54,047 nucleotides of DNA. Source: Corallochytrium limacisporum. Lineage: Eukaryota > Opisthokonta. The notes beneath the pieces were generated by a model. The model saw nothing but the letters and a program-made list of their open reading frames with translations. It ran no database searches and was not told the origin of the DNA. Below, piece after piece: positions 29,663 to 39,660 of this stretch (position 1 is its first letter; every line of letters starts with the position of its first letter). Position numbers and translations under genes: made by a program. Location of the stretch: contig PDIP01000261.1 of the NCBI GenBank assembly GCA_002811645.1, positions 1,536 to 55,582 on the forward strand. The letters run 5' to 3'.

Positions 29663-31652
29663 TTCATGTGACTAGTACTCAGATTCGAAAAAGGAACAAC
29701 ATATGGACTCTCAAACTTGTGAGTAGTGTCGTGGAGGATTTGGAAATGACATTTCAATGATGAGCACCCTTGCCCATGTCTTCCAGCTAGATTTGATATT
29801 TCACATACCCATACACATCCCAAAGTTGGACATTCTGAGCTGCTATTGAAAAATGGCGATTGATTTGCATCCGTTAGAACCCCCCGTTCCAAGACGTACT
29901 ACGTCACCCACCCACGTATGCCAGCAAGAGCTGGATAGGTCCGACTCATATCCATTCAATATATTCAATATAGAGACATTAAGGTACACACGAGTATGCG
30001 TGAAATCCCAACGGCACAGTTTCGTCTTAGGTGTTTTCTGAAATTGCGGACGAATCGCACGTCAAATCACAGGGCGGATCAACACAAGGCAACAAGAGCG
30101 GATCAACACAAGGCAACAGGGGCGGATCAACACAAGGCAACAAGGGTGGATCAACACAAGGCAAGACGTTCCCAGGACACACGAGACCAGAGTAATGAGA
30201 CGTAAACATGGCATGCCTCACCATCAGTTTGTTGATATGCCCCGTGTGCTGCGGATTACAATATTGCCGGTCCAAGGGGTAGACATTTTCTCCTTCCGTG
30301 GACACTGACTGTCAAAACAACACCAACAGCATTTGACCATGATCTGAACGCCGTGATTGGGTGCTGCAGCCTCCTTTACAGCAGCGGTCTTTCCTTTGTC
30401 TGCGTGTTCGCGTCTCGCCGTCACTGTTGCCGCGAGATCAAATCGCCAGAGCGTCGTACATACAAACACTTGCCGCCGGCCCACCAGCCTACCATGCACA
30501 CACCATCCATGCCAGCAATCTCGTTCCCGCTTTTGCGTCGAAGACTGTTACGCGCATGTTCATCACCACGATCCTTGTTACCACCTATAAGCTCAGCAGC
30601 AATCGACTTCGAGTGCGGTTCCTTCATTTGCGAGAAGAAAAAGGGGGAGGGAAGCGGAGAGAGCTCACCCCACAGAACACGGCCGCGAGTGGGCAATCCC
30701 TTCTGCTCCATAGCAAACCTTGAGACTTAGCACTTTCCTTTTTGGGGCGAAAAAACAAAGAGAATGAATGAAAGGAATTTTTTGATATAACCAGCGGGTG
30801 CCACGCCGAGAACGGCCAATTCAGTACAAAATGTACGGTCCATTTCTTGCACACGGTGACCAGAACGAACAAAAAAAACAGGGACCCGAAGCGCGCAAGA
30901 GCGAAGAGTCAGCGTATTTTCCCCAGTTTCAACGCTTCCTCTTTTCCCCATTGCCAAGACCTTCGATCGCTAGATTCTCCCCTTCCAGGAAGACGGGCTC
31001 CCCTGGGGTTGCCGGTTGGGGGCTGTTAAAAAGGGGAGGCGGGAGGGGGTAATGAAGAGTCGGAGTCTCATGACCTGATTTATTCCAGTGTCATTGCCCT
31101 ATATGTATAGACATAAAAATACGATTGCGAAAAAGTGGTTCTGTCGATGCGGCCGTAGATGATTGAGAGGTCCCACCGTGCGCACTGTGGCTCTGGTTGG
31201 GAGGGAGACCCGCCAAACAAAGCAAAAGGGAGGGGGAGCCGGTGACCGCGGCCCCTTTCCCCTTCGAGCAAGAGGTTCATTTGCTGACCATTTCTCTGTT
31301 GCTCATCGAAGTTGTCACCACTTAGAGTCATCATCATTTGGCACCTATCCCGATTGATCTGGTTTAGAATTTTGTTTTTCCACCACAATAGAAGATACCA
31401 TTCTTTAATCCCATACATCCGCGGATCCGATCGATGCGCAACGAAAGCCGGGTCTCTTGTGTCGAAACACTTGGTACTTGTGAAGGTCCAGTGACATCTC
31501 AACGCTCTATAGACGCCCATTACTATTATCTTCCAAAAACCGAGATAGGGATACAGAAGACCTTCGCTTTATCGCAAGGAACTACCAAAAGCAACGTTCA
31601 AACTTCGAAGATTCTCTCGATCAATAACTATACCCAAAAATCAAAAGACACA
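29663..31652. other. Two-kilobase gene-free divergent region
   Basis: This is the longest gene-free interval in the window, between the GH13 and U-box genes. It contains the 24-bp minisatellite at 30074-30169 and several G-rich tracts (aaaaagggggaggg near 30640, aaaaggggaggcgggaggggg near 31026-31050, agggagggggagcc near 31227). Overlapping short frames on both strands show no family resemblance. The stretch 31434-31652 is open in frame with the U-box protein and could be a 5' extension of it. Confidence 0.45.
30074..30169. repeat. 24-bp tandem repeat (minisatellite), 4 copies
   Basis: Four head-to-tail units start at 30074, 30098, 30122 and 30146. All share ggatcaacacaaggcaa and differ by one or two bases near the unit end. 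The last copy diverges after 19 bases. It is intergenic and not in a supported frame. Confidence 0.9.
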
Positions 31653-34640
31653 ATGATCTGTGACCAGCCGATGCAAACTACATCCAATAACACGATGACA
31701 ATGCCTGAACCTCCACAATACCTACTTTGTCCCCTGACCATGGCTCTCATGGACTGCCCCGTAACTGCACAGGACGGCTACACCTACGAAGACCGTGCCA
31801 TCCGCCAATGGCTGAGCCATTCCGCAACCTCTCCCATAACCCGCCAGCGTATGGATGCCGGGTCACTGCTGCCGAACCGCGTTGTTCGCGACCTTACCGA
31901 GGACTGGTGTAAGAAGCACGGCATTCAGGGTGTGGAGCCTGCACCCACAGGCCCAGCCATTAATTTCCTTACCTTGTCCGAGATACAGCTCTCTGAGCAA
32001 CTTCAGTCGCGACGTGAAGCCGGACTGCGACTGCCAGGGGAATATTGGGCGGCTCTGAAGCAACGTGGGCAGCAGCAGCAGCGGATTCATCTATCTGTCA
32101 ACCAGATATTGGCACCAGCAGTAATGACCTCCGTTACAGACTGCAACGGAGTCTTTGAATCCAGCCATGGTGGTGGAAACTCTGATGTACACTCCCCCAC
32201 TCTCCCCCACACTGTCCTGCGCCTCGAAACTGTCACTGAAGGTCACCCAACCGAAACGGATTTTGGTCCGTCGACTGCTGATGTAGTCGATGGTCAGCGC
32301 AGAGCCCCCATTGACGTCATCTGCGTCCTCGATATTTCCTCATCTATGGACCGCAGTGCCGCCATGGCAGGTGCCGAACTTAATGTCTCTTTTCTTGACC
32401 TCGTCCGGCATGCCGCCAAGACTGTGGCGCATCTACTTGGGCCAGACGACCGTCTCGGACTCATAACCTTTGGATCCCACGCGACAGTGGCGATGGACCC
32501 CGTGCCCATGGACGGTGCAGGTAAGGAACGTGCGGACGCCGTCGTGGAAGCAATTCGCACCGCTGGTGCGACGAATTTGTGGGCCGGTCTACGCCTTGGC
32601 CTGGACCTCGTTGCTGAGCTCCGGACTGTTGATGCCAAGGACGCTGCCAAGTACGGTCTGGCCAGTACACGCCCGGCCTTCGTCCTACTTCTCACAGATG
32701 GAGAGCCGAATCAACGTCCTGCTTCCGGTACTGAAGACGTTGCTATGCTTCGGCACATGCGCAAACGGGGTTTGGACACGCAGGGAGGTGTCAGTGTGCA
32801 CACTTTGGCTTTTGGTTTTGATGCCATAGACACGGAACTGCTGTCCGCCATTGCGCTCAAGGGGCAGGGCAGTTATGCATACATTCCAGACTCTGGCTTT
32901 GTGGGCACAATATTTGCACACGCGGTCGCAAACATGCTCACAACTGCGGTCGTGAATACACGCGTCTGTTTTGAGTTTGAGAGAGATCCGTCCGCACTGG
33001 GCATTGGATCTGACGGTGCATCTCAGTTCACCTCGTCTGCAGTTGAAGACCCAGTGAAGGCTGTAGGGCCCTGGCCCGACTCTCATCTCGATAGCTGCAA
33101 CACTGACACGTTCTGGCTCTCCGTGTCACTAGGCGCCCTCCACCATGGACAAGCACGGGAATGCGTCCTACCTCTGTGGAACCCATGCCTACGTCTGCGT
33201 TCAGTACGTGTCGAATACCGATCCGTTGGAGGTTCCATGGCTTTCGACGGCGGTGACGTCGAGGTGGTAAACGTCGATTTGCGCAACAGGGAGTACGACG
33301 ATGACTTTCAACTGCTGCACCCCGCTGAAGCGCTGACGGCAGTTGTTCGCGCTACCTTTGCGGAGGCATTAGTGCGTATTGGCTCCGTCCGCACTGGCGG
33401 GAACAATGCCGCAAAGTCTGCGGCCTCCGTGATGGATCGACTACGGGGGCCCTTCTTTGGCAGCGCAACAGACTTTCCTTGGCCCGCGGAATCTGGTGGT
33501 GAACCGCCGCTATCGCACACTGCACGACAGGCGCTTGTCAAGAGGCTCCAAGGGTTAGGCATTGACTTCAACGGCGAGATCACAGCCGCGGTCAGTTCGG
33601 AGCAGAACTTCAATCGTTGGGGCAGGCACTACTTCCAGAGTCTTGGGCACGCCCACCGCATTCAAGAGCGTAACAACTTTAAGGACGCGGGCGTTGCAGT
33701 ATATGGCGGTGCCCTCTTTAAGCGTTTAGTTGAGCTTGGCTCGGACACTTTCGACGACCTCGAGCCGCCGTCCATACGCGGAAGTCCATACTTTAACCGT
33801 GGGGGTCGGTCGATGCAGATCAACCCGACATCCTATGCATCGCTGAATCTTGAGTCGAACCCGTGTGTCTCCGGAGATACAATGATTGCCGTTCGTGCTG
33901 TCAACAAAGGCGGTTCTGCAAATCTGACGCCATTGTTAAAGCGAGCCGACGATCTTCGATCAGGTGATGTCCTCGCAAACGGCGCAGTGGTTGATTGGGT
34001 GCTTCGCACAGTCTTTCCACAACCAACCCTACAGTCCATGACAGCTCTCTACATGGACACCGACAGACAGCGTGAAGAGATCCTCATCACTCCTTGGCAT
34101 CCCATCCGTCGTTCTCGACACGACAATGAATTGGACGGCGATGCCATGGTCACCGACGATGAAGAAGACAGTAATCGAAGCGTCATCAAGCGCCATGTCT
34201 TCCCTTGCGAAGCCGTGCCTGCTCAGGCCACCCAGGATCGATGGGTCACTTCTCTCGTCTCAATCGTCACTCGGCGTAACTCGGCCACGGGCCGCAGACC
34301 GGGTGTACCCATCGGTAGTCAAAGTGTAGTTGAAATGGTTAGCCTCGGCCATGGCATCCCTGCCAGTGAAGATCCCGTGGCCGCACACCAGTACCTCGGC
34401 ACAGACCGCATTGTGGGGGATCTACGATTGATATCCGCCGCATTGCTCAGGAATGTTCGAGAGATCAGTGTCGGGCCGAACGCTTTAGTACGGTCCACAG
34501 AGACCGGACTTGTCGTTGGCATTCGCCCAGATTTCGTTTTGGTACCACCACCAACAATGGTAGCGGTTCGTGGTCAAGGACAGCCACCAACGCTGCAGCA
34601 CTCTCCCTGGCAGAGACAGCAGACTCCATGCGGTGTGTGA
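31653..34640 (+). CDS. U-box / von Willebrand A / Vint (Hint-type) domain protein
   Basis: From the ATG at 31653 this is a 995-residue protein of three modules. A U-box (about 19-85: PPQYLLCPLTMALMDCPV, DGYTYEDRAIRQWL, SPITRQRM) should recruit an E2 for ubiquitin transfer. A vWA domain (about 220-430) has an intact metal site, DISSS beginning at Asp227 and LLTDGEPNQ further on. A coupling region follows, then a Vint domain (about 738 onward) opening CVSGDTMIAV, the block-A motif of Hint/intein-like autoprocessing domains with Cys738. vWA-Vint proteins are known in fungi, amoebae and ciliates. In these the Hint part usually lacks full splicing residues, and no terminal HN motif is seen here. 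The frame continues upstream to an ATG at 31434, but the extra 73 residues have no domain, so 31653 is preferred. It is tail-to-tail with the SET gene, 106 bp apart. Confidence 0.85.
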   Translation: MICDQPMQTTSNNTMTMPEPPQYLLCPLTMALMDCPVTAQDGYTYEDRAIRQWLSHSATSPITRQRMDAGSLLPNRVVRDLTEDWCKKHGIQGVEPAPTGPAINFLTLSEIQLSEQLQSRREAGLRLPGEYWAALKQRGQQQQRIHLSVNQILAPAVMTSVTDCNGVFESSHGGGNSDVHSPTLPHTVLRLETVTEGHPTETDFGPSTADVVDGQRRAPIDVICVLDISSSMDRSAAMAGAELNVSFLDLVRHAAKTVAHLLGPDDRLGLITFGSHATVAMDPVPMDGAGKERADAVVEAIRTAGATNLWAGLRLGLDLVAELRTVDAKDAAKYGLASTRPAFVLLLTDGEPNQRPASGTEDVAMLRHMRKRGLDTQGGVSVHTLAFGFDAIDTELLSAIALKGQGSYAYIPDSGFVGTIFAHAVANMLTTAVVNTRVCFEFERDPSALGIGSDGASQFTSSAVEDPVKAVGPWPDSHLDSCNTDTFWLSVSLGALHHGQARECVLPLWNPCLRLRSVRVEYRSVGGSMAFDGGDVEVVNVDLRNREYDDDFQLLHPAEALTAVVRATFAEALVRIGSVRTGGNNAAKSAASVMDRLRGPFFGSATDFPWPAESGGEPPLSHTARQALVKRLQGLGIDFNGEITAAVSSEQNFNRWGRHYFQSLGHAHRIQERNNFKDAGVAVYGGALFKRLVELGSDTFDDLEPPSIRGSPYFNRGGRSMQINPTSYASLNLESNPCVSGDTMIAVRAVNKGGSANLTPLLKRADDLRSGDVLANGAVVDWVLRTVFPQPTLQSMTALYMDTDRQREEILITPWHPIRRSRHDNELDGDAMVTDDEEDSNRSVIKRHVFPCEAVPAQATQDRWVTSLVSIVTRRNSATGRRPGVPIGSQSVVEMVSLGHGIPASEDPVAAHQYLGTDRIVGDLRLISAALLRNVREISVGPNALVRSTETGLVVGIRPDFVLVPPPTMVAVRGQGQPPTLQHSPWQRQQTPCGV

Positions 34641-34746
34641 CTTGACTGGAGCATTTTTGACGATCCAGCTACGATAGTAAAATACATTGCTTCATTATGG
34701 TTAACTCAAGACACACATCTGTTGAAATGTTTATGTGGGTGCTTGA

Positions 34747-35490
34747 TCAGTAGTGGGTGTGACACTTAGAGCTCTGGTCCGACTGCCCATCGCCCTCACG
34801 TGCCTTCCAAAATCCCTTACCATAGCTGATCAGAAGTTCACTGCCTTTCTGAATGTCATCGATTGCGTATATACCAATGTACGTGTGACCCCGAGTGTCG
34901 ATTCGGTCCCGAAAGCAGACATTAGGCCGGTTCTTGGGTTGATATTGGTTGGGCTTGCCGCTAGCACTTTTTGTTCGTTGATGCCTGCCAGGGACCACTG
35001 GCACCCCTCGGTAGTCATTCACAAACCGTGCTTCATTTCCAAACCCTCTGTCCGCATCGATGGCCAGCACAGACTGAGGTCCAAAGCCAAGGACGTAGTC
35101 CGAGTTCTCAGAAGCGGATTCAGCAGTGGTTACGTAGCCGAGGTAGTCGACCAAATGCTCGCTTTCGCGAATCGCCTTCGCCGCGAAGAGGCCACGCTGG
35201 CCGTGAGCGGGATGACCCGGCTGAGTGATCGCTTTGATCACCAGGGAAGGATTTGGCTTCGCGTCATTCTTCACCCGTGGCTTCGTGGTTGGAGCGACAG
35301 TGGCCTTGTGTTCTGTGCTCACTGCAGGATCCCAGACAAGGTCGGTTACATAATTTAGATTGAAAGCGTCTGTTGAACCCTTACTAGTGGGTTTGGCTGT
35401 TGTATTACCGGCTGAACTGGGCCAGCCCTTGGGATAGTTCATTGCAGCATGCTTAATAGTTGAAGTTACATGAGACCTTAGTCTGACCAT
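34747..35490 (-). CDS. SET-domain protein lysine methyltransferase-like
   Basis: This is a single-domain SET protein. The SET fold is read from GQRGLFAAKAIRESEHLVDYLG (start), NSDYVLGFG, AIDADRGFGNEARFVNDYRG (the equivalent of the NHS/SAM-binding segment, here R-F-V-N-D-Y), IGIYAIDDIQKGSELLISYG and the end KGFWKARE. The pattern RFVNDYRG with ELLxSYGKGFW identifies a group of small SET proteins seen in fungi and protists whose targets are unknown. Histone or non-histone lysine methylation is possible. The open frame extends to 35667, but that codon is TTG. ATGs occur at 35490 and 35442, and the domain begins downstream of both. The product is 232-248 residues. Confidence 0.75.
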   Translation of the reverse strand: MVRLRSHVTSTIKHAAMNYPKGWPSSAGNTTAKPTSKGSTDAFNLNYVTDLVWDPAVSTEHKATVAPTTKPRVKNDAKPNPSLVIKAITQPGHPAHGQRGLFAAKAIRESEHLVDYLGYVTTAESASENSDYVLGFGPQSVLAIDADRGFGNEARFVNDYRGVPVVPGRHQRTKSASGKPNQYQPKNRPNVCFRDRIDTRGHTYIGIYAIDDIQKGSELLISYGKGFWKAREGDGQSDQSSKCHTHY

Positions 35491-35886
35491 ACAATGGAAT
35501 GCTACATATACACGAAGGCGTTTGAACCCCCTAGAGTATCCATGAAGTACCCACCGGGATGAGACCCGCAGGGTTGGTAATTCCCAGGTGGGGAGAACTA
35601 GACTTTTCTTTCGAGGTTTCAAACGAAAGCGAGTTCCGAAACAAGTCGCTCTCGCAATGTCTAACAACTACGGCGTGTATTATTTATCTTTGTGTGTTTT
35701 TGACCAGGCATTGCCGATAAGTTGATACGAATGATCTGTCAAGTGCTTGCAAGGACTTGGAAGAGATCAATGTCACAACGAGTTTACAATACTGTACGAA
35801 ACTTCAAACCACAGAAATGTGGGAAATAAACAGGAATTAAACGGACACTAGGTCATTGCCTACGAAGATAGACAGCGAGTCAACGC
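35491..35886. other. Intergenic region
   Basis: This is about 400 bp between two minus-strand genes: the SET gene 5' flank and the 3' flank of the next gene. Nothing distinctive is seen. Confidence 0.35.
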
Positions 35887-37548
35887 TCAGAAGTCCCTTT
35901 CGAATGACTGGCGACGCTTGTCCGGCCGCTCGCCAATGTGGCCTGCCATTTGGTGCGCCCTAGCGGCCCGACTCGCCTCCGCCATCGATTTCGCTAGTAC
36001 CGCAGCATCCGGAGGAGACCTTTCTCCGGGGATCTTACCATCATCATTTTCAGCACCTTTGTCGTCATCAAATCCTTCCTTCCGCTGCCTCCTGGCTTCC
36101 ATTTGCTCGCTAAACTGCACAGGGATGCTCACCGGCAGCGAAGCTGCCACAGGCATAACACCGACTGTGGCACCTAGTGACCGAGCCGCTTCCATTTGCT
36201 CTGGGTCGCTTGCATCTGGAAGAGCCTTGAGAGATGCTTCGAGAATCTCTCCGCTACTCACACTGACGCTGTCTTCATGGTCATCAAAGATATCGTCTTC
36301 GAGCATGTCCTTATTGTTGTCTCGGGGAGAGAAGATGTTGCTGTGGGGTACTACCCCAGCATCAGTCATGGTGTTCCCCAGCGCAGCAGCCATGGCACTG
36401 GCACCCTGGTGTCCCATATTAAGACTACCAATAACATCGGAAAGGTCGAATTCCAATTCAGTATTACTGTCATTGCCGTGGGACCGCCTCGGTCGCGCGG
36501 GTTTGAGAGCGATGGGAGAGAATTTGCCAGCTTCATTCGCACCACTTCCTTCTGGTGGCTTCATTACGAGTCCTCCGGATGACGCCGAGGACCGCTCCGT
36601 GGATGCGAACGACGGGCGATCGGTGGTCTCTACTGCCAATGTTCCGGACTGTCGCTGCTGCTCATCTGGCTCCAGAGAGCCCGCACCAACAGGTGGCAAC
36701 AAGGACTGCCCTTGCGAGGTCGTGTCTTTCTTCTCACCGGCCCGCGTAGCATTCGGTCCCAGGGAAAGCCAACTCTTCTTGGCCATGAACAAAATGTTGC
36801 GCATATCATCCTGCAGAGTGGCCCGACGGTGTCGCAACTTGGTCTCTTCCTCTTTCTTCAACTGTTGGATGCGCTCGGCACTCTCCCGCTGGGCCTGCAT
36901 GATCGCTCTTTGGAACTGTTCTTCGAGATCGAGACCCAAAGACCTCAGAGAGTCCGCAATGTCTGTACGTTCTTCCGGTGTTAGGCTGTCCAGCACGGGC
37001 TGAAGCAGACTGTCCGCGTGCACGGATGTGCCGGATGCCTCCGCGTCGGACCCGGAAGGAGCAGCTCCCGCCTTCTTCTCCGTTGTCTCCGGCAGCAATA
37101 GTTCAAAACTGCGGCTATAATTCGGCCTAGCCTTCGCAGCAGCCTCATTCAGAGGCTTCATACCACTGAACACAGTCACAGTTGGTGTTGCAATCAAAGT
37201 TCCCGACTCGGCGCTATTAAGAGACGGAGACGCCACTCCTGAACTCCGTCCTGGTTTGACGTGCGTGAGCATACCACATAGTACACAGACCATGGCATTG
37301 CTATCACCAACTGTGTGCAAAAGTGACTGTACCTTTACAGTAATGCATTCTGCAGGAACTTTGCCTGGGATAGGTACTGCATAGCTTTTTCGACTAGCCG
37401 AGTTCGGATCATTATTGTTACTGTCTTCTGAAGCCCCTGGACCGACCTTCGGCGGTGGCCATTGATCTAAGGATGTCTTTATACGCACGTTCAGGCACGG
37501 GCAACTCAGCACGTAACCATTACTTGCAGCCAAACTCATGCCGACCAT
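35887..37548 (-). CDS. Uncharacterised protein with CxC / CxxC N-terminal motifs
   Basis: I do not recognise this 553-residue protein. Its N-terminus has the pair SCPCLNVRIKTS (Cys16, Cys18) and MVCVLCGMLTHV (Cys88, Cys91), separated by a polar insert. Four cysteines in CxC and CxxC pairs suggest a small zinc-binding module. The segment 195-245 (LDSLTPEERTDIADSLRSLGLDLEEQFQRAIMQAQ) is helical and probably coiled coil, followed by FMAKKSWLSLGPNA. The rest is Ser/Asp/Glu-rich and likely disordered, with short conserved-looking patches (ELEFDLSDVIGSLNMGHQGASAMA; DDIFDDHEDSV). No membrane segment. It is divergent from the crotonase gene. A coding nature is supported by the long frame and the sharp contrast between ordered and disordered parts. 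A 361-codon antisense frame lies inside it and is rejected. Confidence 0.7.
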   Translation of the reverse strand: MVGMSLAASNGYVLSCPCLNVRIKTSLDQWPPPKVGPGASEDSNNNDPNSASRKSYAVPIPGKVPAECITVKVQSLLHTVGDSNAMVCVLCGMLTHVKPGRSSGVASPSLNSAESGTLIATPTVTVFSGMKPLNEAAAKARPNYSRSFELLLPETTEKKAGAAPSGSDAEASGTSVHADSLLQPVLDSLTPEERTDIADSLRSLGLDLEEQFQRAIMQAQRESAERIQQLKKEEETKLRHRRATLQDDMRNILFMAKKSWLSLGPNATRAGEKKDTTSQGQSLLPPVGAGSLEPDEQQRQSGTLAVETTDRPSFASTERSSASSGGLVMKPPEGSGANEAGKFSPIALKPARPRRSHGNDSNTELEFDLSDVIGSLNMGHQGASAMAAALGNTMTDAGVVPHSNIFSPRDNNKDMLEDDIFDDHEDSVSVSSGEILEASLKALPDASDPEQMEAARSLGATVGVMPVAASLPVSIPVQFSEQMEARRQRKEGFDDDKGAENDDGKIPGERSPPDAAVLAKSMAEASRAARAHQMAGHIGERPDKRRQSFERDF

Positions 37549-38356
37549 TGGTGAAGACTATACTTGCTACTATGTATTTCCTAATCTCTGACCGATCACA
37601 GGCTAACTACATGACTACAATCGCCCAGGACTGCGTATCGCTGTGATATCACCTGACTTTCAACAATGGTATTCTCTTTATACCGTGTACTGACTCATTT
37701 CATCCAGACATACATCACAGTCGACAAATACCTCATTAAGATGAGCTGTGAAGCTGGCCAGCTGTCCTCAATATCACCAAATCCCAGATTTCCAATACAT
37801 TGCGTATTCCTCCTTGGCCCTCCGACCCGGGTCTGCCCTATTTGTTCACTGGTTTCCTTGCGATCGGACAAGGAGGACGACAGAAATTGGGCTAGAAATC
37901 GAGAGACCATTCTCTTCCCCGTTATACTCACGTCAGCAGAGCATGTGTTTCATTTTTCAGTACATTCAGTACCAAACATCTGGGGCCGATTTTCTTAGCA
38001 CAATTTTGAAATTTGTACAGAACGAGTGTGTCTGTTCGGACGGGACCCAATGGGAAATATTTCAAGAAAATTTGGTGAAGTATATTAAAAGAGGGTCTTT
38101 CGTTTAGCACGGCCAGCCGCATACTGAAAGTACCTGGGACAGCAACTTGCGCTATTTTTGTCGTTGCGAGTGCGTAGGGGAGGTCCCGCACAACCCACAG
38201 CACCCCGGTAGCTGTTTTCGTTCGGAGTTGAAATTGAGTTTCAAGTATCTGATGAAGCTACAAGAGCATATCTATAGATTGCCATCGATGATGTATTATA
38301 TGGCTGTCCACAATTTTGGTGTCGTCGGATCAAGCATCAAAACGAGTCTCAACAAT
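37549..38356. promoter_or_regulatory. Divergent intergenic region upstream of the crotonase gene
   Basis: This is about 810 bp between head-to-head genes. The frame of the crotonase continues upstream to 38147 with ATGs at 38252, 38288 and 38291, so part of this interval could be its 5' coding end. A stretch around 37970-38100 is AT-rich. No other frame is supported. Confidence 0.35.
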
Positions 38357-39160
38357 ATGACTTCCAACCTTGTAAGCGTGACCCGCAGAGGTGCGGTGCA
38401 GATAATCACTATCAACCGTCCTGAAGCCAGAAACGCGGTCAACCGACCCTGCGCACAAGCACTGGCCGATGCCTTCCGCGCCTTTGATGAGGACGAGAGC
38501 TCTATGGTCGCGGTTCTGACTGGATCGAACAATACGTTCTGCGCAGGCGCAGACCTGAAAGGTGTGGCAACTGGCAAAGCGAACGCTATGGAAGACGACA
38601 TGGACAAGGACGGACCAATGGGCCCCTCCCGATTTCTCCTCCGGAAGCCAGTAATTGCTGCCATCTCTGGTTATGCAGTTGCTGGTGGTCTGGAGCTGGC
38701 CTGCTGGTGCGACATGCGCGTGGTGGAGGAAACAGCTATTATGGGCGTCCTTTGTCGGCGATGGGGTGTACCGCTGATTGACGGTGGCACGGTCCGTCTG
38801 CCGCGCCTGATTGGGCTAAGCCACGCCATGGACTTGATCCTCACAGGTCGCGAAGTTGGTGGCGCGGAGGCGTACCGCATCGGCCTTGCAAACCGTCTTG
38901 TTGGCCACGGCAAGAGCTTGGAGGCTGCCATTGAACTTGCGGAATCGCTGACCAAGTTTCCGCAGCAATGCATGCGTAACGATCGTCTGAGTGCGTACCG
39001 TGCGTATGGCCTTGGGGTGGAAGATGCCCTTGCGCAGGAGTTCCATCGCTACGGTAAACCGTCGGTCGCAGCTGGTGCGGCACAGGGCGCGCAAACCTTC
39101 GTTGACCGCCAGAAGACAAGGACCGATCGCGACCCGAACTACAAGAAGAGCAAGATGTAG
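38357..39160 (+). CDS. Enoyl-CoA hydratase/isomerase family protein (crotonase)
   Basis: From the ATG at 38357 this is a 267-residue crotonase-fold enzyme acting on an acyl-CoA thioester. The oxyanion-hole motifs are NRPEARNAVN and NNTFCAGADLKGVA. The second glycine-rich segment is SGYAVAGGLELACWCDMRV, whose Glu after GGL is the usual catalytic-position residue of hydratases. VLCRRWGVPLIDGGTVRLP and ILTGREVGGAEAYRIGL are typical of a bacterial crotonase group. No peroxisomal C-terminal tripeptide is present (it ends KSKM). The frame is open to 38147, where the codon is TTG. Upstream ATGs at 38252 and 38288 would add up to 35 residues, which could act as a mitochondrial leader. It is tail-to-tail with RidA, 74 bp apart. 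Confidence 0.85.
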   Translation: MTSNLVSVTRRGAVQIITINRPEARNAVNRPCAQALADAFRAFDEDESSMVAVLTGSNNTFCAGADLKGVATGKANAMEDDMDKDGPMGPSRFLLRKPVIAAISGYAVAGGLELACWCDMRVVEETAIMGVLCRRWGVPLIDGGTVRLPRLIGLSHAMDLILTGREVGGAEAYRIGLANRLVGHGKSLEAAIELAESLTKFPQQCMRNDRLSAYRAYGLGVEDALAQEFHRYGKPSVAAGAAQGAQTFVDRQKTRTDRDPNYKKSKM

Positions 39161-39234
39161 TGGATTATGTGTCCATGACAGTAACATTTGAGGCATTAGA
39201 ATTAGTACAAGACTAGGTTCTTTAAACTTATAGA

Positions 39235-39660
39235 TCAAGCCACAGATTTCCGCTTTTTTGCAAAGACCGTGATTTCGAAAATCATTTTTTCGTCAAATAG
39301 CTTAGCGATCCACATTGTGGCGGCCGGCCGAACTGGATCCATCCAGTGTTTGATAACTGGTTGAGCTTTGAGAAAGCTCGCTCTGTCTGTGACAATGTAT
39401 TCAACCCGGACAATGTCTTCCATGCAAAACCCTTCCCTTGTCAAGGCGTCGTTGACGTTCTTGAAGCACTGGTCGTACTGTGTACGTGGATCATCGCTGA
39501 TTGTCATAGTAGAATAGTCATAACCGGTGGTGCCACTCAGCCAGCACTGATCGCCTTCGACCACAGCCCGACTGTAGGCAAAGTCCTCTTCGAAAGTAGA
39601 ACCCGAGGATACGTGCTTGCGAGAGGAAGTCATTCTTACCAGTATGTCAGATAGTTTCAT
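39235..39660 (-). CDS. RidA/YjgF/YER057c-family enamine deaminase-like protein
   Basis: This 141-residue protein (132 from the alternative ATG at 39633, MTSSRKHVSSG) belongs to the RidA/UK114 family, which hydrolyses reactive enamine/imine intermediates to ketoacids and ammonia. Family signatures are HVSSGSTFEEDFAYSRAVV, WLSGTTGYDY, IVRVEYIVTDR and DPVRPAATMW, which carries the active-site Arg, followed by FEITVFAKKR. It is full length with no disruption. The GTTGYDYSTMTI wording is that of a bacterial-type subgroup also found in fungi. The convergent crotonase neighbour could be in the same catabolic context, but eukaryotic adjacency is weak evidence. Confidence 0.85.
   Translation of the reverse strand: MKLSDILVRMTSSRKHVSSGSTFEEDFAYSRAVVEGDQCWLSGTTGYDYSTMTISDDPRTQYDQCFKNVNDALTREGFCMEDIVRVEYIVTDRASFLKAQPVIKHWMDPVRPAATMWIAKLFDEKMIFEITVFAKKRKSVA

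Noticed and set aside
30074..30169. CRISPR-like array
   Set aside because: Units are contiguous with no unique spacers, and the genome is eukaryotic. It is a plain minisatellite.
33864..34640. Intein inserted in the U-box/vWA protein
   Set aside because: The Hint-like module is C-terminal with no following extein and no terminal HN-Cys. The Vint domain explains it better.
35491..35667. N-terminal extension of the SET protein to 35667
   Set aside because: The first codon is TTG and the extra residues show no conserved feature. An ATG at 35490 suffices.
35918..37003. 361-codon plus-strand frame
   Set aside because: It lies wholly antisense to the 553-residue CxC/CxxC protein gene, is Ser/Ala/Arg-rich in the manner of a shadow, and has no domain.
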